Below are positions 7,514 through 15,600 of a stretch of 64,000 bases of DNA, piece by piece. The position numbers and the translations under genes were made by a program. Where the stretch lies: positions 1-64,000 of the forward strand of contig NZ_JACARC010000048.1 of NCBI RefSeq assembly GCF_013386825.1. Direction: 5' to 3'. Origin of the DNA: Pseudomonas sp. IPO3778. Lineage in GTDB: Bacteria > Pseudomonadota > Gammaproteobacteria > Pseudomonadales > Pseudomonadaceae. Below the pieces are notes generated by a model that saw only the letters and a program-made list of their open reading frames with translations, ran no database searches and had not been told where the DNA came from. Numbering within the stretch: position 1 is the stretch's first letter; each line of letters begins with the position of its first letter.

Positions 7514-8842
7514 CTAGAACGGCACGGCCACGGTGACTTGGCTGTAGACATTGGTGCCATTGCCACCCACCTGATTCCCGCCGTTGCTCTCATCCTTGTT
7601 CGGCTTATACAGCCCCAGCAGCGGCGTGATGATCAGGTGTTCGTTCACCGCCCATTCGGCGTACAGGTCCAGTTCGCGACCGTCCAGGTTCAGCATGCCG
7701 CCCTTGCTCAATGTCTTGTAGTCGAAGAACAGCGCGCCCACGGTCACGCTGTCCAGCGGCTTGACCTTCAGCGCCACGTGTTGCACCGCGGTGTTGGTAT
7801 TGAACGGCCCCGAGTAATTGCCGGCGACTTCGCCCTGGACCCAGGTGCCGTAGCCCCGGTTGAAGCCCGAGAACATCGCGTCCCAGTTTTTTGAATAGCG
7901 GCTGTAGCGGTACGTCAGGTCCGGCGACCAGGGCAGTGCGGCGAAGGTATAGCCGCCTTCGGTGTACCAGGCCTTTTCCGGGCCGGCATCCTTGTCCTGC
8001 CAGGCGTATTCAAAGGAAAAATGCGCGTTTTCGACCCCGGCATTGCCGGCGCCCCGCAGGCTGTAGATGTTCATGCCGGCCCGCTGTTTTTGCAGGTCAT
8101 TGGCATAACGGTCGTCGACGCTGATGCCATGGATATAGGTCAAGCCCACGGTGCCGGGCGCTGCCGTGTAGTCCAGGGTGCCGGCAGCCATTTCGGTGTT
8201 GGCCTGGGCGCGGTTGTCGGACTTGATCCACATCACGCTGCCATGCACGCCGTCCTTGCCGCCCAGGCGCAACACGGCGGTTTGATCAAAGGCATGGCGC
8301 GCGGCGATGTAATAGGCGCCGCCACGGTTGAACTTGCCGTCGTCCACGCCCTTGCCGAGGTTCGGGCCGTCGTCGTTGATGATGAAACCGTCGCCGAGCA
8401 TGATGACCTGGCGGCCGAACGACAGGTCCACGCCATCCTTGCCCAATCCCGGAAACAGCTCCCCCGAGCGCCAGCCGGCGAACGCTTCATCGAACTTGGT
8501 GGTGCGCTCGCTGCCGGTGGTCACGCCGGACGCATCGCCGTCGCCCCAGGTGCCGGAGCTGACCAGGTTGGCCGTGCCGTACACGCTGCCCAGGGCGCCA
8601 AAGGACTGGTCGACGCTCAAACCGTACTTGATAAAGCCTTCGCGCCAGGTGGAACCGCCGGTAGTGCCGTCGTAGTTCTTGCGGCTGTTGAACATCCCGT
8701 ACACTGCGAGGAAGTTGCCGGTGACCTTGGTGTCGTCATCGGCATACAGCTCGAACGCCTGGGCCGATGACTCGATGATCATCAGCGCGATGCCCAGGCT
8801 GATGGCCCTGTACAGGTGACGGGTTTGTTGTGTGTGCTGCAT
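7514..8842 (-). CDS. Outer-membrane porin of the aromatic-compound uptake type
   Basis: A 442-residue outer-membrane beta-barrel protein. The ATG at 8842 gives a signal peptide (hydrophobic LYRAISLGIALMIIESS, cleavage after SAQA) and the protein ends in a C-terminal Phe (VAVPF), the usual barrel terminus. Many alternating aromatic/polar strands follow. Parts such as RQVIMLGDGFIINDDGPN resemble alginate-export-like and other Pseudomonas catabolic porins. It is divergent from the APC permease, so the pair probably provides outer- and inner-membrane uptake of the same substrate. The open frame upstream of 8842 is antisense read-through and not part of the gene. Confidence 0.82.
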   Translation of the reverse strand: MQHTQQTRHLYRAISLGIALMIIESSAQAFELYADDDTKVTGNFLAVYGMFNSRKNYDGTTGGSTWREGFIKYGLSVDQSFGALGSVYGTANLVSSGTWGDGDASGVTTGSERTTKFDEAFAGWRSGELFPGLGKDGVDLSFGRQVIMLGDGFIINDDGPNLGKGVDDGKFNRGGAYYIAARHAFDQTAVLRLGGKDGVHGSVMWIKSDNRAQANTEMAAGTLDYTAAPGTVGLTYIHGISVDDRYANDLQKQRAGMNIYSLRGAGNAGVENAHFSFEYAWQDKDAGPEKAWYTEGGYTFAALPWSPDLTYRYSRYSKNWDAMFSGFNRGYGTWVQGEVAGNYSGPFNTNTAVQHVALKVKPLDSVTVGALFFDYKTLSKGGMLNLDGRELDLYAEWAVNEHLIITPLLGLYKPNKDESNGGNQVGGNGTNVYSQVTVAVPF

Positions 8843-9018
8843 TGTTATAGTCCCCAACAAGGTGAATTGAGGGCGCATTAGGGCGAGCGCCGCCGGGCCA
8901 AGTCTTTCCCCTGCGTGCCAGGCAATTGACCCTGGCCGCCAGCGCCGGGGCGGTGGCAGGCAGCAACAAAACCGGCGGCAGCCAGGAGCAAGACGATCCG
9001 CCAGGGCGGGGCGCAGAG

Positions 9019-9034
9019 TGCCAATACTTCTAAA
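9019..9034 (+). promoter_or_regulatory. Possible FeaR-like half-site upstream of the permease
   Basis: TGCCA followed by eight bases and AAA fits the TGNCA-N8-AAA pattern I recall for E. coli FeaR. It lies 25 bp before the permease ATG, close for an activator, and such a short pattern occurs often by chance. The rest of the 217 bp porin/permease gap shows GC-rich sequence and no other clear site. Confidence 0.2.
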
Positions 9035-9059
9035 AATCCGCTTCTTGAGGATCCGCACC

Positions 9060-10559
9060 ATGTCGATCAACGACCGGCTCACCGAACATTTGAAACGCGG
9101 CACGGTGGGCTTTCCAACCGCGCTGGCGAGCACTATTGGCTTGATCATGGCCAGCCCGGTGATCCTCACCGCGACCATGGGGTTTGGCATCGGCGGCAGC
9201 GCCTTTGCGGTGGCGATGTTGATCGCGGTGGTGATGATGCTGGCCCAGGCGACCACCTTCGCCGAAGCCGCCTCGATCCTGCCCACCACCGGCTCGGTCT
9301 ACGACTACATCAACTGCGGCATGGGCCGGTTCTTCGCGATCACCGGCACCTTGTCGGCGTACCTGATCGTGCATGTGTTTGCCGGCACCGCTGAAACCAT
9401 CCTGTCGGGGGTGATGGCGCTGGTGAACTTCGAACACCTCAACACCCTGGCGGAATCCGCCGGCGGTTCGTGGTTGCTGGGGGTGGGTTTTGTGCTCGTG
9501 TTCGGGGTGCTGAACGCCTTCGGCGTCAGCGCATTCGGGCGGGCCGAGATCATCCTCACCTTCGGCATGTGGACCACCTTGATGGTGTTCGGCGTGCTGG
9601 GCCTGATCGCGGCCCCGGCGGTGCAGCTGGACGGCTGGTTCGGGGAATCCCTGGTGGGCACCGACTTGATCACGGTCCTGTCGTTGGTGGGCATGGCGAT
9701 GTTCATGTTCGTCGGCTGTGAATTCGTCACGCCTCTGGCGCCGGACCTGCGCAACTCGGCCAAGGTGATGCCCAAGGCCATGATCCTGGGGCTGCTGGGC
9801 GTGGCCACGTGCATGTTCATCTACGGCGCGGCGATGAAACGCCAGGTGGAAAACGTAGTGATCGACGCCGCCGGCGGCGTGCACCTGCTGGACACGCCCA
9901 TGGCGATTCCGAAATTCGCCGAACAGGTGATGGGCAGCATCGGCCCGATGTGGCTGGGTATCGGCTTCCTGTTTGCCGGTGCTGCAACCATCAACACCTT
10001 GATGGCCGGTGTGCCACGGATCCTGTACGGCATGGCGGTCGACGGCGCGTTGCCCAAGGTGTTCACCTACCTGCACCCGCGCTTCAAGACGCCGCTGCTG
10101 TGCATCCTGGTGGCGATGCTGATCCCGTGCCTGCACGCGCTGTACCTGGCGGGAAACACCGACAACATCATGCACCTGGTGCTGGCCGCCGTGTGTGCCT
10201 GGAGTTTCGCTTACCTGCTGGTGACGCTGTCGGTGGTGATCCTGCGGATTCGCCGGCCTGACCTGCCACGCGCCTACCGTTCGCCGTTCTTTCCGTTGCC
10301 GCAGATTCTGTCGAGCATCGGCATCCTGCTGGGCATGTGGTTTATCACCCCGCCCGGCATGAACCCCGCTGACATCTACATCCCCTTTGGCGTGATGCTC
10401 GGGTGCACGGCGGCGTACGCGCTGTTCTGGACCCTGGTGGTACAGAAGGTCAATCCATTCAAACCTGCCTCGGTGGAAGAGGTGTTGGCCAAGGAGTTCG
10501 CCCATGAGCCGAGTCAGCCACACAACGGGTATGTCAGCCATGCTGCAAAAACTGTTTGA
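9060..10559 (+). CDS. APC-family amino acid/amine permease
   Basis: A 499-residue inner-membrane permease with about 12 hydrophobic segments, typical for the APC superfamily. It begins MSINDRLTEHLKRGTVGFPTALASTIGLIM, with the helix-breaking first transmembrane segment characteristic of the family. The ATG at 9060 follows TTGAGGA. It overlaps the DUF3156 gene by 56 bp and is divergent from the porin. Given the adjacent FeaR-type regulator and aldehyde dehydrogenase, an aromatic amine such as tyramine, or an amino acid, is the likely substrate (inference). Confidence 0.88.
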   Translation: MSINDRLTEHLKRGTVGFPTALASTIGLIMASPVILTATMGFGIGGSAFAVAMLIAVVMMLAQATTFAEAASILPTTGSVYDYINCGMGRFFAITGTLSAYLIVHVFAGTAETILSGVMALVNFEHLNTLAESAGGSWLLGVGFVLVFGVLNAFGVSAFGRAEIILTFGMWTTLMVFGVLGLIAAPAVQLDGWFGESLVGTDLITVLSLVGMAMFMFVGCEFVTPLAPDLRNSAKVMPKAMILGLLGVATCMFIYGAAMKRQVENVVIDAAGGVHLLDTPMAIPKFAEQVMGSIGPMWLGIGFLFAGAATINTLMAGVPRILYGMAVDGALPKVFTYLHPRFKTPLLCILVAMLIPCLHALYLAGNTDNIMHLVLAAVCAWSFAYLLVTLSVVILRIRRPDLPRAYRSPFFPLPQILSSIGILLGMWFITPPGMNPADIYIPFGVMLGCTAAYALFWTLVVQKVNPFKPASVEEVLAKEFAHEPSQPHNGYVSHAAKTV

Positions 10560-11124
10560 ACTGTTCAGCGCCCGGCGTGCGCCTGCCGGGTATCGGCCCG
10601 GGGTTACGCTGGAACACCTGCGACGTAACCTGGGCCTGGCCGGTTACGAGGCATCCGGCCCCACCACGGCCCGAGTGGCGCTGGACACACTCGGGTTGCA
10701 ATTGGAGATCGTCGAGCGCACCGAATCGCAGTTGTTGATGCACCTGGTGATGACCGAATTCGTCGTGCGCATCCCCGCCTCGCAGCAGGGCACGGCGAGC
10801 TTCGAACTGCACCACACCGGGGCCGTTCGACGCACCGGAATCCGCTGTCGGCAGCGGTCGGGAGACAAGGACGTTTTAACACTTCTGCAAACCGAACTGC
10901 AGGAGGGCAGCGCGTTGCATCGCGCCCTGATGCCGCTGGATTTCAAGCACCTGCGCATCGACCTGCAGGATCACCAGTGGTGCGTACGGCTTGAGCATAT
11001 GGGCGGCAGCGAGGTGGTCAACCGCATGCCGGCGTTCCGGCGCTACATCGCCTTGAGCAGCACTCAACGCGCCTGGCTGCTGGACGCGCTGGGCGGTTTC
11101 CAGCGCGCCTTGCAGGCCCACTGA
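10504..11124 (+). CDS. DUF3156-family protein
   Basis: A 206-residue soluble protein recognised as DUF3156, a family found next to APC permeases in pseudomonads. The start at 10504 is supported by AAGGAG placed 8 bp upstream inside the end of the permease gene, giving a 56 bp overlap. The alternative starts at 10531 and 10540 lack such a site. No catalytic motif stands out. Co-translation with the permease suggests a role in the same uptake or oxidation pathway, but the function is unknown. Confidence 0.78.
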   Translation: MSRVSHTTGMSAMLQKLFELFSARRAPAGYRPGVTLEHLRRNLGLAGYEASGPTTARVALDTLGLQLEIVERTESQLLMHLVMTEFVVRIPASQQGTASFELHHTGAVRRTGIRCRQRSGDKDVLTLLQTELQEGSALHRALMPLDFKHLRIDLQDHQWCVRLEHMGGSEVVNRMPAFRRYIALSSTQRAWLLDALGGFQRALQAH

Positions 11125-11184
11125 CCACAGTATTTGGCATCAATAGTGCAACCACCTTGGCCGACACGTACTTGTTGCGCGCAT

Positions 11185-11204
11185 ATAGATAACATGTTAA
11201 CTAT
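11185..11204. promoter_or_regulatory. Palindromic operator upstream of feaR (HpaR-type candidate)
   Basis: ATAGATAACATGTTAACTAT is a 20 bp palindrome with a single mismatch, 38 bp before the feaR ATG. The same motif appears in the promoters of hpaG1/hpaA (30899-30936), oprD/hpaR (33221-33240) and, degenerately, upstream of the second hpaR (22815-22834). Those two loci encode HpaR-type MarR proteins, which makes them the likely binders. Confidence 0.65.
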
Positions 11205-11241
11205 TGCCGGACAAAAACAAAAAGCCAAGGTGGAAACAACC

Positions 11242-12195
11242 ATGAGCATGCAACAGATTGGGCAAGACGGGCTGGACCGCTGGACCCGGGATCTGCGCGC
11301 GGTTTGCGGTCACTTCGACACAGAACTGGCCTTCAACCGCTCGCTGTTCATCGGCAGCATCACCCCCTTTTCCCGCGCAGGCTTGCCCCTGGCCAACCTG
11401 CGCACCAACGCCGGCCTGATCAAACGCCCCAAAGCCCGTGCCGACCACGATGACGACCAGAACTGCTTCCTCGTCAGCCAGCGCAGCGGCTACTGCCAGA
11501 TCAGCCAAAACGGCCAGACCGTCCAACTCGCCCCTGGCGAATTACTCCTGATGGACTCAGTGGGCTCCATCGACATCACCCCCTTCGGGCTGATCGAACA
11601 CGCCTCCCTGTCCTTGTCCCGCGCCGAGCTGTGCAAACAGCTTGGCAACCAGCCCAAGACCTTCGGCAAAATCTCCTCAAGCAAAGCCTGCGGGCGCATG
11701 TTGCACGTGCTGATGGACCAACTCTGCAAAGACGCGCTCAACGGCGAAGGCGCGGTCGGCGAGGGGCAGGCGTTGCAGTCGGCGTTTGTCTCGCTGCTGG
11801 GGTCGGCGTTTGAGCAAGAGGATGATGAGCGCGATGATTGTGGCGGGCTGCAGGGCAGCAATCTGCGCAGCTATGTGCAGAAGGTCATTGATGAATCGCT
11901 GACCCAGCCAGGGCTAAGCCCGGTGGGATTGGCGAGTCGGTTGAACATCTCGGTGCGGCATTTGTACCGGTTGTTTGAGGAACAGGATGACAGCGTGTGC
12001 CGCTATATTCAGCGGGCGCGGTTGAAGCGTAGTGCGGATGATTTGACCAACCCGTTTTTGCGCAGTGAGTCGATTACGTCGATTGCGTATAAGTGGGGGT
12101 TTACGGATTCGGCGCACTTTAGTCGGTCGTTCAAGAAGCAGTTTGAAGTGTCGCCGAAGGATTTTCGGGCGGGGCGGTTGCAGCAGGTGGGGTGA
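11242..12195 (+). CDS. feaR: AraC-family transcriptional activator, FeaR type
   Basis: A 317-residue regulator with an N-terminal sensor region and a C-terminal AraC-type double helix-turn-helix (about 215-312, including the SLTQPGLSPVGLASRLNISV and YKWGFTDSAHFSRSFKKQF segments). The sensor resembles FeaR, which activates aldehyde dehydrogenase and amine oxidase genes for phenylethylamine and tyramine use. The ATG at 11242 follows AAGGTGG. The promoter carries the palindrome at 11185-11204, so the gene may itself be repressed by an HpaR protein. Its targets are probably the flanking dehydrogenase, hydroxylase and transport genes. Confidence 0.82.
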   Translation: MSMQQIGQDGLDRWTRDLRAVCGHFDTELAFNRSLFIGSITPFSRAGLPLANLRTNAGLIKRPKARADHDDDQNCFLVSQRSGYCQISQNGQTVQLAPGELLLMDSVGSIDITPFGLIEHASLSLSRAELCKQLGNQPKTFGKISSSKACGRMLHVLMDQLCKDALNGEGAVGEGQALQSAFVSLLGSAFEQEDDERDDCGGLQGSNLRSYVQKVIDESLTQPGLSPVGLASRLNISVRHLYRLFEEQDDSVCRYIQRARLKRSADDLTNPFLRSESITSIAYKWGFTDSAHFSRSFKKQFEVSPKDFRAGRLQQVG

Positions 12196-12213
12196 AGTTT
12201 TTGGGGGCGAGAG

Positions 12214-12246
12214 AGGAGGGGAGGGCTTTATGAAAGTCCCCCCTTT
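12214..12246 (+). terminator. Weak hairpin between convergent genes, possible terminator
   Basis: GGGGAGGGCTTT and AAAGTCCCCCC flank an ATG loop and can form a stem with one G-T pair or bulge, followed by only a short T run. It lies between feaR and the convergent immunity gene. The termination role is a guess. Confidence 0.3.
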
Positions 12247-12276
12247 GCTGTTGTCCGCGTTAATGGCTTCTGACTA

Positions 12277-12636
12277 TTAAATACTTTCCGTGGCTTCTGC
12301 CTGATATCGGATCAAACACCCGAGTAAAACTCTCATAAATTGGCGCTGGTCGAAAATTTCCTCATCGAAGTATGTGTCGAATAGGTAAAATATGGAGTCG
12401 AAAGTTTCGGCAGTGTTCAGGAAGTGCTCGAGTGTGTCGATATACCATTGCCGTTCTTCATTGTTATATAGGATGTATTCAGGTTTAGTTAGCTCGTCAA
12501 ATAACTCCGCAAGTTGTTTGTCGTCATTGACGTCTTTGGAGACTATTATCTCCTCCCGCTCGAGGTCTTTAGTGTTTTCGATGTTGTAGGTGAATAGCAG
12601 GCTTCTAATGATCGAAAGCTTGGGTTTTAATTTCAT
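12277..12636 (-). CDS. Putative immunity protein for the adjacent RHS toxin
   Basis: A 119-residue, acidic, probably all-helical cytoplasmic protein encoded in conspicuously AT-rich DNA. It starts two bases after the stop of the RHS gene, the standard position for a cognate immunity gene. I do not recognise the family from sequence. The position, size and base composition, shared with the RHS C-terminal tip, carry the call. It would bind and block the tip nuclease in the producing cell. Confidence 0.72.
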   Translation of the reverse strand: MKLKPKLSIIRSLLFTYNIENTKDLEREEIIVSKDVNDDKQLAELFDELTKPEYILYNNEERQWYIDTLEHFLNTAETFDSIFYLFDTYFDEEIFDQRQFMRVLLGCLIRYQAEATESI

Positions 12637-12638
12637 TT

Positions 12639-15600
12639 TTAAAAGTCCGTGTAAGCAGTTTTAGGGTTCCCATTTGTATCTAATATGACGATGGCTTTCC
12701 TTTGTTGCCCGTATTCAAAGCCATCTCTCTTGTATCCTTCTCCGATAATTTTCCCCATGTCCATTGGGTCGCGAGATGTACCTATGTTTGTTTGCTTGAG
12801 TATAAGTTGCGCCCGATAAATAGCATTTAATTGATCTCGATGGCTAAGGAAATGAGTGGCGGCAGAAGGCGGTCTTGGTTGTCCAGTTCTCCTTCCTCTA
12901 TCGTGTATCTCAACTATCCCGGTAGTAGGATTTCTACCCGTCGTTACCCTTTCGAGTTGAGATGCCAGCGACGTCTGCGCCCCATGCTTTTCCAGAAAAT
13001 GCGCTCCGGGTGTTGCTTGTTCAAGTTCATCAAGACGGCGGTAGGCATTCGCCTCGCCAAGCTCATCAATTCGTGCGCGTCGTTCGGCCTGTGTCAGATG
13101 AGGTAAAGCAGGCTGGCCTTCGTTAACCGTAGTTTTTTCGGTCGGATCTCCAACCCCGACATCCGGTTTACAACCGTTCGCACCCGGACAGGTATTCAAC
13201 CCCAACGGATCCACCCATCCCGTCGGGTTGGGTACGTACTGGTATCCGTTCAGCCCGCCCGCCAGCTTCACCGGATCAGGCGTCAGATAGCGCCCAACGT
13301 CCGGATTGTAGTAGCGATGGCGGTTGTAGTGCAGCCCGCTTTCCGGGTCGAAGTATTGGCCCTGGAAGCGCAGCGGATTGGTGACGGTGTTGACGTCCAG
13401 CTTCGCGATTTGGCCGTAGGCGCGGTAGTGCGCGGACCAGACGATTTCGCCGTCTGGGGCCGTGAGTTCCTGTGGCGTGCCGAGGTGGTCGAGTTGGTAG
13501 TGGAAGGGTTTTACGGCCTCCGGGCCATAGCCTTTCAGCAGCGCTAGAGGGCGAAAGCTGTTGGGTTCATAGATATAGCTTTGGTGATGATCAGCGCTGT
13601 GCTCGGCAATCAGGATGTCGCCTTGCCAGAAAAATTCGGTGGTTTGGCCGTCGAGAGTTTTGGCGATGCGTCGTCCAAACGGGTCGTAGCGGTATCTGGC
13701 CTGGGTACCGTCCGGTTGGGTGACGGCGATCAGGCGGTGTTGGCAGTCATATCGATATTTGGTGACCAACTGCTGGGCACGGCCCCGGCGTTCACGCAGG
13801 AGATTGCCGAAGGCGTCGTAGTCGTAATGACGATCGCCTTGCATCAACAGGCGGTTTCCTTTGACGACACTGGGGCCGACGCGGTCCTGCATCAGCAGGT
13901 TGCCCGCCGGGTCGTGGGCGAAACGCTCTTGCAGGTCGTGCGAGTGGTTGGCGCGGGTCAGGCGGTCGAGTGGGTCGTAGTGGTAGTCGTGCTGGCCTTT
14001 GCGGGTGTCGAGGATGCGGGTCAGGTTGCCGCGTTTGTCGTAGTCGTATTGCCGGCGTTGGTGGCGTTGTTCCTGTTGGGTGATGGCATGGGCGTGCAGG
14101 CGGCCCTGGTCGTCGTAGTGGTAGTGGCTGAGGAGTTGACCTTGTTGGCGCTGGTGCTCGCGGCCGGATTTGAACAGGTGCGAAGTGAGCGGGTTGCCAT
14201 TGAGTTCGATGGTGGCGAGGTCGCCGCCTTTGTCGTGGTGGAAGGCGAGGCGGTTGTTGTCGGGCAGGCGCAGGTAGTTGAGTTGCCCGCATTCGTCGTA
14301 GCGGTAGCGCAAGGTGCCCCAGCCCTGGTGTTCGGCAGTAAGGCGGTTTTGCAGATCGTATTCGTAGTGCAGCGGCCAGTGGCCGTCGTCGACGCTGAGG
14401 AGATTGCCGAGGCGATCGTAGGTGTAATCGACAACGCTGCGGTCGGGCAGGGTTTTTCGTACAAGGCGACCGGCGCTGTCTCGCTGATAACCCGTAACCA
14501 GCTGACTGCCATCGTCGCCATATTCGGTCTTTTCCAGCAGATGCCCGGCGAGGTCGTAGGCATAAGCCGTGCGGCGCCCATCAAAGCCGGTTTCCTGCCG
14601 GATCAGGCCGTTGGCGTGGTAGTCGAGCCGATAGGTTTCCCCTACCTCGTTTTCAATCTCGGTCAACTGCAGCCGGGCATTGTCGTAGCGGTATTTGAGC
14701 TGCGTGCCGTCGGGGTTGATGCGACGGCTGATCAGGTGCAGGCCGTCGGCATACTCGTAGCGAGTAACCCGCCCCAGTTCGTCGCGCTCGGCGGTGATTT
14801 TTCCGTACGGGTTGTAGCTGAATTCGCGAGTGGCACCGCCCGGCTGAATCACCTTCAGCAAACGTCCTACGGCGTCCCACTGATACTGGGTCAGCGCACC
14901 GTGCTCATCCTCGCAAGCCACCTGCCGTCCCAGGTCGTCATAGCGATAACGGCGCACACCGCCGTTGGCCAGCTTCTCTTCGGTGAGCTGGCCACGTTCG
15001 TTCCAGATAAAGCGCTGACTGCTGTTATCCGGGTGCCAGACGCCGGTGAGCTTGCCGTGTTTGGTGTAGGTGTATTCGGTGTAATTGCCGTCCGGATCGG
15101 TCTTGCGGGTGATATCGCCCTGATCGTTGCGCTGGTATTTCCAGACCGCATCGCCACGGCGTACGACTCGGACGAAACCGTTGTCATGCTCGTAGGATGT
15201 GGGTGCATCGTCCCCGGGAAACAGCGCAATCAACCGACCGGCTTCGTCGTATTGATACGCCGTCACCGCGCCGAGCGGATCCTGCTCGACCGTCAGCCGG
15301 CCTTTGTCGTCGTAGGATTTGAAGTGCTCCGCGCCGTCGGGATCAATCCTTTGCACCAGCCGCGCGCGCTGGTCGTGGACGTAGACTTCCTGGCTGCCAT
15401 CGGCGTTGTGCACGGTGACCGTGCCGTTGTCGTCCCACACATACCGCGTGTCCATCTGGGAAAAACTGGCCCAGTGGCGGATACACCTTGCAGATTTGCC
15501 GGACCTTTCCCATTCCCAGAAGAAACTCGCCCCACCGGCCAGTTGCCGTTCCAGGATCACTTGCTGATCGTCGTACCGATAACGCTCGTTTTCGCCGACA

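Noticed and set aside
9030..10541. 503-codon frame antisense to the APC permease
   Set aside because: His/Gln/Arg-rich translation typical of antisense GC-rich DNA. The sense strand encodes a clear permease.
11158..11180. Sigma-54 promoter (TGGC...TTGC) upstream of feaR
   Set aside because: The GG and GC dinucleotides are 16 bp apart instead of 10, so the site does not fit.
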